Shown here piece by piece: positions 34,794 to 43,015 of a DNA stretch of 64,000 nt. How positions within the stretch are numbered: position 1 is the first letter of the stretch; the number at the start of each line of letters is the position of its first letter. Origin of the DNA: an uncultured Desulfosarcina sp. (GTDB lineage: Bacteria > Desulfobacterota > Desulfobacteria > Desulfobacterales > Desulfosarcinaceae); NCBI RefSeq assembly GCF_963668215.1, contig NZ_OY764190.1, positions 4,092,001-4,156,000 of the forward strand, written 5' to 3'. The notes under the pieces were generated by a model. That model saw nothing but the letters and a program-made list of their open reading frames with translations. It did not search any database and had not been told where the DNA came from. The position numbers and the translations under genes were made by a program.

Positions 34794-34837
34794 CGTCGCC
34801 TCCTTGGTGGTCCGTAAGCCTTGTTGGGGGTTGGCCG

Positions 34838-35683
34838 TCAGGTATTTTGTCGCAGCATGATGCCGGCCAGTTCCTTCAGGAACTTGGCCGCCACAGCGGC
34901 CGTCATTTCATTCACATCTCGATCCGGGTTGTATTCAACGATATCGGCACCCACGATGGGGCACTGGATCGATTGAATCAGCTCGAGAACATCGCGCGTC
35001 GCCATGCCACCGGGTTCGTGGTGAGACACGCCCGGTGCATAGGCCGGATCGAGCACATCCATGTCCAGCGAGATATAAAGCGGCCCTTTCAACTCCATGG
35101 GCATGTCCGGCCGGAAGTCTTTCATCTCGATACAGGTCACCCCGTATTTTTCCACCTGCCTGCGCTGCAGGTCGTTCATGCCGCGGATGCCCACCTGGAC
35201 CAGCCGGTCGATCCGGCCCGTTTCCAGGATGCGGGCAAAGGGGCAGGCATGGGAAAAGCGGCTGCCGGCGTAGGTTTCGTAAAGATCCGGATGGGCATCA
35301 AAGTGTAAGATGGACAGCCCCTCATGGACGGTTGTTATGGCATCCACGATCGGAAAGGTGACGGCGTGGTCTCCGCCCAGGGCCAGGACGCGCGCCCTGG
35401 CCGAGGCGAGTTTTGCGATGGCCGCCTGGATGGCGGCAATGGCATCCTCGCCTTCGGGGAGCGTCAGGTCACCTATGTCGCAAAATCCCGGATGGCCGTC
35501 GAGGTTGACTCCGTTCTCGGCGAAAAGATTGGACGCGCCGTTGTGCAGCACCCGGCGGATGGCTGCCGGGGCCTTGGCCGGTCCGCGCAGGAAGCTGGAG
35601 TACTCGTCGAAAGGAACGCCGATCAGGGCTAATGTGTCCGGGGCCATAACCGTGATGCCGCTCTGCCCATCAGAAGAGTTCAT
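34838..35683 (-). CDS. speB: agmatinase/arginase-family ureohydrolase
   Basis: A 281-residue binuclear manganese enzyme. The metal-binding motifs are in order: GGDHAVTFP, HFDAHPD and SLDMDVLDPAYAPG, the last being the family signature. A C-terminal GADIVEYNPDRD also fits the agmatinase branch. Agmatinase splits agmatine to putrescine and urea; related enzymes act on guanidinobutyrate or other guanidino compounds, so the substrate is not certain. The preceding gene ends 18 bases upstream and the LEA14-like gene follows. The putrescine made would be a natural companion to a stress-linked operon, but that is inference. Confidence 0.87.
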   Translation of the reverse strand: MNSSDGQSGITVMAPDTLALIGVPFDEYSSFLRGPAKAPAAIRRVLHNGASNLFAENGVNLDGHPGFCDIGDLTLPEGEDAIAAIQAAIAKLASARARVLALGGDHAVTFPIVDAITTVHEGLSILHFDAHPDLYETYAGSRFSHACPFARILETGRIDRLVQVGIRGMNDLQRRQVEKYGVTCIEMKDFRPDMPMELKGPLYISLDMDVLDPAYAPGVSHHEPGGMATRDVLELIQSIQCPIVGADIVEYNPDRDVNEMTAAVAAKFLKELAGIMLRQNT

Positions 35684-35701
35684 TTTTATCCCATCCTTTT
35701 T

Positions 35702-36193
35702 TCAATCGCGGGAGGGTACATCCATCACCGTTGCCGGGTGGCCGGCGGCATCCAGAAATTTGCGCAGGTTGTCCAGGGAGATCACCAGGGTGGCCGTGTT
35801 GACCAGCGGATGGCACTGCAGGGCATCGGCCTCCCAGATGGCCTGGTCCACCACCACGGAGACCTTGCCGGCCGTGTCGTTCATCACGCCCAGAATGGTG
35901 ACCGCTCCGGGCTCCAGCTTCAGGTGCTTCTCCAAACGGTCGGCCGAGGCAAAGCGCAGCCGTTTTACCTCCAGCGCTTCTCCCAGGGATTTTAAATCCA
36001 CTGATTTTTCGTCGGGTACGGTCACAAGAAAATGCTTTTTGCCCTTGTTGTCGCAGATGAACAGGTTCTTGGTCTTGCAACCGGGCAGGGCAGGGACCAG
36101 GCGGTTGACATCTTCGCAGGTGTAAACCGGGGGATGGTCATGGCGCTCGTAAGCGATGTCGTTGGATTCGAGAAATTCGTAAATCGTCATCAT
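35702..36193 (-). CDS. YbaK/ProX-type aminoacyl-tRNA editing protein
   Basis: A 163-residue free-standing editing domain of the ProX/PrdX branch. Landmarks are YERHDHPPVYTCEDV, the catalytic-region KTKNLFICDNKGKKHFLVTVP with its conserved lysine, RLRFASADRL, the GAVTILGVMND loop and CHPLVNTATLVIS. These proteins hydrolyse alanine mischarged on tRNA-Pro. The length is typical. The start overlaps the stop of the HAD gene by four bases, so the two are translationally coupled. It is a housekeeping-type function in an otherwise mixed operon. Confidence 0.87.
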   Translation of the reverse strand: MMTIYEFLESNDIAYERHDHPPVYTCEDVNRLVPALPGCKTKNLFICDNKGKKHFLVTVPDEKSVDLKSLGEALEVKRLRFASADRLEKHLKLEPGAVTILGVMNDTAGKVSVVVDQAIWEADALQCHPLVNTATLVISLDNLRKFLDAAGHPATVMDVPSRD

Positions 36194-36909
36194 GGTTTTC
36201 CTTTGGTTGCAGTTGGTGACGTGTCGGACCAGTTGAGCACGGTCACCCGGTCTTTCATTGCCTTTTTTACTTTACGGGCGGTTCGCCGCGACGGGTTGAC
36301 GAGGAAACGGTGCCGGCAGTGGGACAGCAACGGGATATCATAGGCGCTGTCAGTATAGCCGAAATCCCAACCGCCGTTCAGGACACCCTTTTCCCGGGCC
36401 AGGCGGATCTTGCCGTCCCGCATGCAGTAGTGTCGGTAAACGAGTCCTCCCAAAAAAGGGACGACCTGCGATCCGAAAACTTCTACCGGAGGGTTCAGCT
36501 TGCCTTCCAGCACCGCCTTCACCAGCTGCCGGGGAGAGCCGGAAATGATCAGCACGCGGTGGCCCAACCTGCGGTGGGCGTCCAGGGCGTCCAGGCCCTC
36601 GTTGTAAAATCGGCCGTTAATCGGCGCCCGCCAGAAGCGAGTGGCGAACGCACGAAACAGATCCGGGCCGGTTTTGCCATGCAGGGGAAAGGTGGCGCAC
36701 CATAAGATCACACTCATGGCAATGGACCGGCTTTTGGGATTCAACAAAAACGGCAGCAGTACGGGCATGAGCAGGCCGAAGGCGATCCGCCGGATCTTGC
36801 TGCGTTTGATAAACGCGTTGATGAACTGATAGGCCACATCGGTATCGATAAGGGTTTCATCGAAATCGAAAACGGCCACAATCGGTTTGGCGGGTGCTGT
36901 GTTATTCAT
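36190..36909 (-). CDS. HAD-superfamily phosphatase, subfamily IB (SerB-like)
   Basis: A 239-residue protein with HAD motif I VFDFDETLIDTD near residue 13, motif II in VLIISGSPRQLV, a lysine-containing motif III region (GKIRLAREKGVL) and the closing YTDSAYDIPLLSHC with the acidic pair. A hydrophobic cap segment (about residues 44-75, LLMPVLLPFLL) is longer than in phosphoserine phosphatase and resembles the haloacid-type IB proteins that act on lipid or sugar phosphates. It heads the four-gene operon. The substrate is not known. Confidence 0.85.
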   Translation of the reverse strand: MNNTAPAKPIVAVFDFDETLIDTDVAYQFINAFIKRSKIRRIAFGLLMPVLLPFLLNPKSRSIAMSVILWCATFPLHGKTGPDLFRAFATRFWRAPINGRFYNEGLDALDAHRRLGHRVLIISGSPRQLVKAVLEGKLNPPVEVFGSQVVPFLGGLVYRHYCMRDGKIRLAREKGVLNGGWDFGYTDSAYDIPLLSHCRHRFLVNPSRRTARKVKKAMKDRVTVLNWSDTSPTATKGKP

Positions 36910-37107
36910 CGGTCCACAGATCCTGGTCTGCGCCCCCCAATGGGGCGCTTTGAACGAACGTCCCTTTTACCGTTAAACCGGCTGGTGATTCAATCCCTTT
37001 TGCCTGAAAATTTTTTATTGACGTGATTTCGAAACTGGAGTAGTTGTCAAAAATCGAACACCGCTCGACAATCGATTATGATTCCAAATAGCCGATCAGG
37101 AGGTAAC

Positions 37108-37944
37108 ATGGGGAAGATGCTTTCCGGTAAAACCGCCGTGGTAACGGGGGCCGGCAAACGGTCCGGTATCGGGTATGCCGTGGCGTGCAAGCTGGCGGCC
37201 GAAGGGGCCAACATCGTCATTGCCGACCTCGGTCCGAATTCGGATCCGGATCTGGCCGTAAAAACCGGTACGGAAAATGAAATGGCCGACATTGTCGCCG
37301 AGATCGTCAGGGATCACGGTGTGGATGCCATGGCAGTCAATCTGGATGTCACCAACGCGGACAGTATCGCCCGGATGGTGGACGCCGTTGCCAAACGCTT
37401 CGAGAAAATTCAGATCCTGGTCAACAATGCCGGCGCTTCCTTCGGGGTTCCCAATGCCGTGCATACCTACGACGAGACGGCCTGGATGAAAACCATCGAT
37501 GTCAACCTGCATGGCGTCTTCCGGGTGAGCCGGGCGTTGCTGCCGTTGATGATTTTTGAAGGCGGGACCATCATCAACACGGCTTCGCGGGCCGGCAAGA
37601 CGCCCCCCTTGTTCAATGGGGCCTACGCCGTCGCCAAGGCCGGGGTGATCATGCTGACCAAGGTCATGGCCTCGGAACTGGCCGGCAACGGGGTGCGCGT
37701 CAACGCCATCTGCCCGGGCCAGATCGCCACGGACCTGGAGAAGTGGCGCTTCGGGCTGGAAGCGCAGTTTTTCGAATCCACCATCGAAGAGCGCGAGGCC
37801 GAAATGTGCAAGACCATCCCTCTGGCCCGCATCGGCCGCCCGGATGAAGTGGGGGACCTGGTGGTGTTTCTGGCTTCGGACCGGTCTTCGTATATGACTG
37901 GTCAGGCCATCAATATTACCGGTGGCCAGTTAATGGAATTATAG
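37108..37944 (+). CDS. short-chain dehydrogenase/reductase
   Basis: The ATG at 37108 has AGGAGG upstream; the 278-residue product is preferred over the longer frame from 37078. It is a classical SDR: the nucleotide-binding motif TGAGKRSGIGYAV at the N-terminus, NNAG near the middle, the catalytic serine in NTASRAGKT, then Y-x3-K within GAYAVAKAGV, and PGQIATDLE. A C-terminal GGQ with LMEL ends the protein. It is the first gene of the run to 46 kb and is followed 70 bases later by a thiamine-diphosphate enzyme. The substrate is unknown; the setting suggests an alcohol or hydroxy-sulfonate. Confidence 0.9.
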   Translation: MGKMLSGKTAVVTGAGKRSGIGYAVACKLAAEGANIVIADLGPNSDPDLAVKTGTENEMADIVAEIVRDHGVDAMAVNLDVTNADSIARMVDAVAKRFEKIQILVNNAGASFGVPNAVHTYDETAWMKTIDVNLHGVFRVSRALLPLMIFEGGTIINTASRAGKTPPLFNGAYAVAKAGVIMLTKVMASELAGNGVRVNAICPGQIATDLEKWRFGLEAQFFESTIEEREAEMCKTIPLARIGRPDEVGDLVVFLASDRSSYMTGQAINITGGQLMEL

Positions 37945-38014
37945 CAGCGGTTCCGTGAAAAGCCCGATATCCAAATCAATTGACATTGTTTTTACTGCAT
38001 AAGGAGCAATACTC

Positions 38015-39709
38015 ATGACGACCGTTACCGGTGGACAGCTTGTGGCAGAGGCCCTGGTCGAAAAAAAGGTGGAGACCATATTTACGTTGAGCGGTGGTCA
38101 CATCACCCCCATCTATCAGTTCCTGGAAGATACCGATATTACCCTGTTCGACACCCGCCACGAACAGGCCGCCCTGTTCATGGCCGAGGCCTGGGGCAAG
38201 ATGACCCGCAAACCGGCCGTGGCCATGGTGACCGCCGGTCCTGGTTTCACCAACGCCCTGACCGGCGTGGCCAGCGCCTTTTTCTCCAATACGCCGATGG
38301 TGTTGATCGCCGGCTGCGTGGGTTTGGAGCACAAGGAAAAACTGGATCTCCAGGACATGTTCCAGGATCCGGTCATCGCCCCCATGGTGAAAAAGACGCT
38401 GGTCTGCCAGAAAACCGAGCGGGTATTGGAATTCGTGGACATGGCCTTCCGGATCGCCGGCAGCGGACGCCCCGGTCCGGTGTACCTCGAATTTCCGGTG
38501 GATGTGCTCAACACGGTTATCGAAAGACAGGCCGCCAGGAAGATCGAAACCGTGATCGAATCCAAGCCGGTGGACCTGGTCGGCGCCGAGAAAATGCTAG
38601 AGATGATCGGGGCCGCGGAAAAGCCCGTGGTGATTGCCGGCACCGGAATCTGGCAGGCTGGGGCGGAAGCGGAGCTGACCGCCTTTGCCGAGCAGACCGG
38701 ACTGCCGATTTTTACCACCCTGTCCGGCCGCGGCACCATTCCCGACACGCACCCCCAGTGCTTCGAAGGGGCGCTGGCCATCCGGCCCGGTGGGGCCTTT
38801 GCCGCCTACCTGGAAACCGATCTGGTGGTGGTGCTCGGCACGCGCATTTCCCTGTATTACATGTTCGGCGATGTGTTCAACCCGGCGGCCAAAATGGTGC
38901 AGGTGGACATCCTGCCCGAAGAAATCGGCCGCAACCGCCACATCGACCTGCCCATCGTCAGCGATCTCAAGGCCTTCCTGGGCGCCTGCAACTCCATGAT
39001 CGCCGACAAGGGCCTTGCAGGCAGCCTGAGCAAGCGGTTTGCCGGCTGGATCGAAACCCTGCGCAAGGCCGATGCCGACGGCAAGGCGCCCAGCCAGGCC
39101 CAGTGGGAAAGCGACGCCACCCCGATCCACCCCCTGCGCCTGGCCCGGGAGGTGGACCGCTTCATGGACCGCGACGACGACATCGTTGTGGCCGACGGCG
39201 GCGACACCACCACCTGGATGGGCATGACCCGCACGGTGAAAACGCCGGGCCGCTATCTGGATTACGGCATTTTCGGCAGCCTGGGTGTGGGTCTGCCTTA
39301 CGCCGTTGCCGCCAAATGGAGATATCCGGACCAGCGGGTGCTGCTGATCAACGGCGACGGCAGCATCGGATTCAACTTCATGGAGTTCGAAAACGCCATC
39401 CGCAAGGGCCTTGCCATCGTGGTGGTGATCTGCAACGACCTGGGCTGGGGCATGATTCGCCACAGCCAGGAAATTCGCATCGGGCACGCCATCGAGGCCG
39501 GCACCCTCATCGGGCCGGTGGATTACCACAAGATGGTCGAGGCCATCGGCGGCAAGGGGTTCCTGGTGGAAAAGCCGGAAGATATCCGCCCGGCCTTGGA
39601 AGAAGCCTTCGCATCGGGAAAAACCTGCTGCATCAACGTGATGACCGATCCGACCACGGTCAGCCCGGGGAGTATGGCGTTGGCCAACGTGGGGGCGTAT
39701 AAAGCCTAG
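38015..39709 (+). CDS. thiamine-diphosphate enzyme, acetolactate synthase-like
   Basis: A 564-residue protein with AAGGAGC ahead of the ATG. It has the three-domain fold of acetohydroxyacid synthase relatives: an N-terminal pyrimidine domain with the catalytic glutamate in FDTRHEQAALF, a central domain with GTGIWQAGAEAEL, and a C-terminal diphosphate domain with NGDGSIGFNFMEFENA and CNDLGWG. The last is the GDGS...N motif that binds thiamine diphosphate and magnesium. The product could be a lyase or decarboxylase on an aldehyde, acyl-CoA or 2-keto acid, for example benzaldehyde-lyase-like. It is clearly different from the Xsc paralogue at 43016. A fold-back element follows the stop codon. Confidence 0.85.
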   Translation: MTTVTGGQLVAEALVEKKVETIFTLSGGHITPIYQFLEDTDITLFDTRHEQAALFMAEAWGKMTRKPAVAMVTAGPGFTNALTGVASAFFSNTPMVLIAGCVGLEHKEKLDLQDMFQDPVIAPMVKKTLVCQKTERVLEFVDMAFRIAGSGRPGPVYLEFPVDVLNTVIERQAARKIETVIESKPVDLVGAEKMLEMIGAAEKPVVIAGTGIWQAGAEAELTAFAEQTGLPIFTTLSGRGTIPDTHPQCFEGALAIRPGGAFAAYLETDLVVVLGTRISLYYMFGDVFNPAAKMVQVDILPEEIGRNRHIDLPIVSDLKAFLGACNSMIADKGLAGSLSKRFAGWIETLRKADADGKAPSQAQWESDATPIHPLRLAREVDRFMDRDDDIVVADGGDTTTWMGMTRTVKTPGRYLDYGIFGSLGVGLPYAVAAKWRYPDQRVLLINGDGSIGFNFMEFENAIRKGLAIVVVICNDLGWGMIRHSQEIRIGHAIEAGTLIGPVDYHKMVEAIGGKGFLVEKPEDIRPALEEAFASGKTCCINVMTDPTTVSPGSMALANVGAYKA

Positions 39710-39710
39710 C

Positions 39711-39853
39711 GTGTCCATTCAGAGGCGGCATCTTGAGGTCCATATCGGCGTTCTCAAAGAATTACAATCCTCAACGTAGCGCTGCTACGCCTGCGGTTGT
39801 AATTCTCCTGCGGCCTTGATCTGAACCTCAACCTACCGCCTCTGAACGGACAC
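39711..39853. repeat. fold-back element A (long imperfect palindrome)
   Basis: Starts one base after the stop codon of the thiamine enzyme. GTGTCCATTCAGAGGCGG (39711-39728) pairs with CCGCCTCTGAACGGACAC (39836-39853) with one G:T pair. GAGGT/ACCTC and AATTACAA/TTGTAATT pair further in around a GTAGC/GCTAC tip. Internal blocks ATCGGCGTT and GCCTTGATCT recur in element C. After it, 39854-39932 is a degenerate run of CATCTGA-like units. Nothing else is visible before the ribosome site of the transporter gene. Confidence 0.75.
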
Positions 39854-39944
39854 ACTGCAGACATCTGAAATCCGAAGTCAGACATCTGTTCTCCGTCATC
39901 TGACCTCTGGCATTTGCTTCAACCGACAACTGAGGAGACACCCC

Positions 39945-40886
39945 ATGGATCCGTTCGCCATCGATCAAGTCAGGCTCAACTTCAACCCCCAGGGGCTCAT
40001 GGTGATCAATGCCGCCATTGGCCTGATGATGCTGGGCGTTTCCCTGGATCTGAAGCTGGAAGATTTCAAGCGCATCCTGGTCTCTCCCAGGGCGCCCGGC
40101 ATCGGGCTGCTGGCCCAGTTCATCCTGCTGCCGGCATTCACTTTCCTGTTGACCCTGGTGCTGCGGCCCTATCCTTCCATGGCTTTAGGGATGATTCTGG
40201 TGGCGGCCTGCCCCGGCGGCAACGTATCCAACATCATGACCTACCTGGCCAAAGGTAACTGTGCGGTTTCCATCTCCATGACGGCGATCTCCACCATAGC
40301 GGCCATTTTCATGACCCCTTTGAACCTGTCCATCTGGGGCAGCCTCAATCCCGCCACCGCCGAGATTCTTCGCCAGGTCAGCCTTAGCCCCATGGACGTG
40401 TTCGTCACGGTTTTCGTCATTCTGGGGATCCCGCTGATCGTCGGGCAGGTCATGCGGCGCATGTTCCCCAACCTTTCCGACCGCGTACGCCGCCCCTTTA
40501 AAATCTTCTCGCTGCTCTTTTTTATCCTGATCGTTTGCGGGGCTCTGGCTGCCAACTGGAGCAATTTTCTCCGTTATGTGGGGCTGGTGATGTTTGCCGT
40601 GTTCGTCCACAATCTTCTGGCTCTGAATCTGGGTTACTGGTCCGGGCGACTGGCCAGGCTTCCCGAGCGCGATGCACGGGCCACCTGCATCGAAGTGGGA
40701 ATTCAGAATTCGGCACTGGGACTGGTCCTGGTGTTCAACTTTTTCGACGGCCTGGGCGGCATGGCCATCCTGGTGGCCTGGTGGGGCGTCTGGCACATCA
40801 TTTCCGGGCTGACCACGGCCTTTATCTTCACCCGGCGGCCACTGCCGGAGGCGGAACAAGGGGACGAAGCGGACTGCCGATTATAA
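39945..40886 (+). CDS. BASS-type sodium-dependent transporter
   Basis: A 313-residue inner-membrane protein with GAGGAG before its ATG and about nine or ten hydrophobic segments. Conserved bile acid:sodium symporter features are GLMMLGVSLDLKLEDF, the glycine-rich MILVAACPGGNVSNIMT with the GGNxSN sodium-site motif, and a symmetric IEVGIQNSALGLVL near the C-terminal half, where the second sodium site (E-x-x-x-Q-N-S) lies. Members import organic acids, including pantothenate and short keto acids. In a cluster with sulfoacetaldehyde acetyltransferase, an organosulfonate is a reasonable but unproven cargo. Confidence 0.88.
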   Translation: MDPFAIDQVRLNFNPQGLMVINAAIGLMMLGVSLDLKLEDFKRILVSPRAPGIGLLAQFILLPAFTFLLTLVLRPYPSMALGMILVAACPGGNVSNIMTYLAKGNCAVSISMTAISTIAAIFMTPLNLSIWGSLNPATAEILRQVSLSPMDVFVTVFVILGIPLIVGQVMRRMFPNLSDRVRRPFKIFSLLFFILIVCGALAANWSNFLRYVGLVMFAVFVHNLLALNLGYWSGRLARLPERDARATCIEVGIQNSALGLVLVFNFFDGLGGMAILVAWWGVWHIISGLTTAFIFTRRPLPEAEQGDEADCRL

Positions 40887-40904
40887 ATAGAGGGAGACAT
40901 AGCA

Positions 40905-41717
40905 GTGGTTAAGCGATCATTCGACAACAAGGTCGTCGTAATCACCGGAGGGGCCAGCGGTATCGGATTGGCCGTGGCCCGTCGGTTTGCCAAAGCCGGG
41001 GCGATCTGCGCCCTGCTGGATATGGATGCAACCCGACTCGAGCAATGCGGGCGCGAATTTGTCGAGGCCGGCTACCCGGTCATGACCCGGCGGTGCGACG
41101 TGACCCGGCGCGCCGATTGCGAGGCGGCCATCGAGGCTGTGATCGAGCGTTTTGGCGGCGTGGATGTGCTGTTCAACAATGCCGGCATCACCCAGCGTAG
41201 CGCCTTTGTGGAAACCCGTATTGAAGTGTACGAGCGGGTCATGGCGGTCAATTTTTTCGGCGCCCTTTACTGCACCAAGGCCGCTATCCGCAGCCTGATC
41301 CGGCGGGGCGGATTGATCATCTCCAATGAAAGCATCGCCGGTCTGGCGCCGCTGCTGGGGCGCACCGGATATGCCGCCAGCAAGCACGCCATGCACGGCC
41401 TGTTCACTTCGTTGCGCAGCGAAGTGCGGGACAAGGGCGTTCACGTCATGGTGGTCTGCCCCGGTTTTATCAAAACCAACCTGCAGGACCGGGCGCTGGG
41501 GGGCGACGGAGAGGTCACCCGCCATCCCCAGTCCCGCATCGGCCGCCAGGACACACCGGAGCAAGCTGCCGAAGCGATTTTTAGCGGCGCGGAAAGAGAA
41601 AAAGACCTGCTGGTGCTCACCGCCATCGGCAAGCTGGGATACTGGGTCAGCCGCCTGGCACCGAAACTTTACGAGCGGCGCATGGCCCGGCAGCTCAAAG
41701 CGGAGCTGGAGCGTTGA
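40905..41717 (+). CDS. short-chain dehydrogenase/reductase
   Basis: A GTG start at 40905 with AGGGAG upstream gives 270 residues. The SDR pattern is complete: TGGASGIGLAVARRFA, LFNNAGITQRS, the serine in ISNESIAG and the YAASKHAM tetrad. An extended C-terminus (about 75 residues, WVSRLAPKLYERRMARQL) is longer than in the first SDR gene, so the two are not simple copies. It follows the transporter gene by 18 bases and its stop overlaps the next small gene. The substrate is unknown; oxidation of a hydroxy-sulfonate to an aldehyde would feed Xsc. Confidence 0.9.
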   Translation: MVKRSFDNKVVVITGGASGIGLAVARRFAKAGAICALLDMDATRLEQCGREFVEAGYPVMTRRCDVTRRADCEAAIEAVIERFGGVDVLFNNAGITQRSAFVETRIEVYERVMAVNFFGALYCTKAAIRSLIRRGGLIISNESIAGLAPLLGRTGYAASKHAMHGLFTSLRSEVRDKGVHVMVVCPGFIKTNLQDRALGGDGEVTRHPQSRIGRQDTPEQAAEAIFSGAEREKDLLVLTAIGKLGYWVSRLAPKLYERRMARQLKAELER

Positions 41718-41989
41718 GCACCCCGGATCGACGCTGTGAGCTGGTCTATGGGTATCAGCACTGCGTGGGCCGGACCCAGTATCACTTCGGGTACGCGGCC
41801 GACGAAGAAGCGGCCGATTGCTGGGCCAGAAGAAAAACCCGGGAAAACGGCGGCCGGGTGCGCGTACCGGATGCCGATCCGGTGCGCTGGTGCCCGGTCG
41901 GGCACTGCCACATGAAACGCCAGCGGCCCTGGTTCGGATACCTCTCGGCCGACGGCCGGTTGACCATTCGGCCGCCAGCCGATGAATAA
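41714..41989 (+). CDS. small cysteine/histidine-rich protein, unknown
   Basis: The frame opens with a TTG that overlaps the previous stop (TTGA), so it is probably read by re-initiation. The 91-residue product is soluble, without signal or membrane segment. It contains CELVYGYQHC, then DCWARRK and CPVGHCHMKRQ, i.e. five cysteines and several histidines that could hold a metal. Several tryptophan/tyrosine residues near the end suggest a compact fold. The coupling to the SDR gene argues that it is real. Function unknown. Confidence 0.5.
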   Translation: MSTPDRRCELVYGYQHCVGRTQYHFGYAADEEAADCWARRKTRENGGRVRVPDADPVRWCPVGHCHMKRQRPWFGYLSADGRLTIRPPADE

Positions 41990-42149
41990 GGGTTCGCCCA
42001 AAAATTAGTTCGCAGAATTGGCAGCTCAGGCGCCCAGCCGACAAGGCGTGAAAATGAAAGGCATATCAGGGATATGTCGCATTTTCATAAAGCAGGCGGG
42101 TGGGATGCATCAGCTTTCAAAATGTGAAGTTATTTTTGCGCGAGCCCTA
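41988..42149. repeat. fold-back element D (long imperfect palindrome)
   Basis: Begins at the stop codon of the small gene. The left arm AGGGTTCGCCCAAAAATTA (from 41989) pairs with the right arm ending GCGCGAGCCCT. In the centre, GAAAATG (42050-42056) pairs with CATTTTC (42080-42086) and CATATC with GATATG. The outer arms have a few mismatches. It fills most of the 224-base gap before the TetR gene. Confidence 0.65.
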
Positions 42150-42213
42150 AATAAAGAAGTTCATCCTCGGAATGGATATTCTGGGTGAGCAACGATCATA
42201 GGCAAATAACACA

Positions 42214-42834
42214 ATGGGATTGAAAGAGAGACGCGAAAGGGAAAAAGAGGCCCGCAAGGGGCAGATCCTTACGGCGGCCAGAAGTTTGCTCTTTAAGAAG
42301 GGTATTCAAGCCATCAGCATCAACCAGATCGCCCGCAAGGCCGAACTGGGGGTCGGCACGATCTACTTCTACTACCAGAGCAAGGAGGAGATCTTCTACT
42401 GGCTGCAGGAAGAGGGTCTGGACATTCTTTTCAAGACCATCGATGCCATCGGACGTGAAGCTATCCAACCGGATGAGAAGCTCCGACGGACCGGCCGCGC
42501 TTACCTGCAATTCAGCGATGAACACAAGGACTATTTCGACATCATCAATTATTTTTTGGCCACCCCCACGGTGATTCTGGGTGCTGAAATGAAGCAGCGC
42601 ATCGACCGTAAAGGCGGCCGCATCCTGGAACTGATCGAAGGGTTTATCCGCGACGGCATCGAAAACGGCCGGTTCCGGTCCGTGGATTCAAAAAAATATG
42701 CCGTGATGTTCTGGGGGGCGCTGCACGGATTGACCCAGTTCAAGAAACTGGAGGACACGGTTCTGGAAGGCGAGGAGCATCGCCGTATTTTCGATTATGC
42801 GGTAGAGCAGTTGATCGAAGGGCTGAAAATATGA
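42214..42834 (+). CDS. TetR-family transcriptional regulator
   Basis: A 206-residue protein with a very basic N-terminus (LKERREREKEARKG) and the TetR helix-turn-helix SINQIARKAELGVGTIYFYYQSKEEIF. It goes on into an all-helical ligand domain. It lies between the SDR/transporter genes and xsc, all on the same strand, so it probably controls this cluster, but no clear operator palindrome was seen near it. Fold-back elements flank it on both sides. No direct information on the ligand. Confidence 0.88.
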   Translation: MGLKERREREKEARKGQILTAARSLLFKKGIQAISINQIARKAELGVGTIYFYYQSKEEIFYWLQEEGLDILFKTIDAIGREAIQPDEKLRRTGRAYLQFSDEHKDYFDIINYFLATPTVILGAEMKQRIDRKGGRILELIEGFIRDGIENGRFRSVDSKKYAVMFWGALHGLTQFKKLEDTVLEGEEHRRIFDYAVEQLIEGLKI

Positions 42835-42955
42835 CGGCGCCGTAAAAAACCCGATATCGGCGTTACGCGTATCCCTCGTCACTGCGGAGTATAATCAATA
42901 CGCCTCATTCCTCGGGATACGCAAGCCTTGATCTCGGGCTTTTTACGACGCCGTC
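42833..42955. repeat. fold-back element C (long imperfect palindrome)
   Basis: Overlaps the TetR stop codon. The left arm (42833-42875: GACGGCGCCGTAAAAAACCC and on to ATCCC) pairs with the right arm (42914-42955, from GGGATACG to CGACGCCGTC). Both strands carry a T-run next to the stem (GGGCTTTTTACG on plus), so it could work as a bidirectional terminator. Internal blocks ATATCGGCGTT and GCCTTGATCT match element A. Confidence 0.75.
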
Positions 42956-43015
42956 TGAAAATGGATTTGTAAGCATTAACCAAACATTCAATACCAGCAT
43001 TAAGGAGTGAAACCC

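Noticed and set aside
37018..37077. Possible promoter TTGACG in the gap before the first SDR
   Set aside because: No acceptable -10 box at the right distance.
38597..39718. 373-codon minus-strand frame
   Set aside because: Antisense shadow of the acetolactate-synthase-like gene; no signal, no domain.
40917..42044. 375-codon minus-strand frame
   Set aside because: Covers the second SDR gene and the small coupled gene in antisense; the plus-strand SDR motifs are unmistakable.
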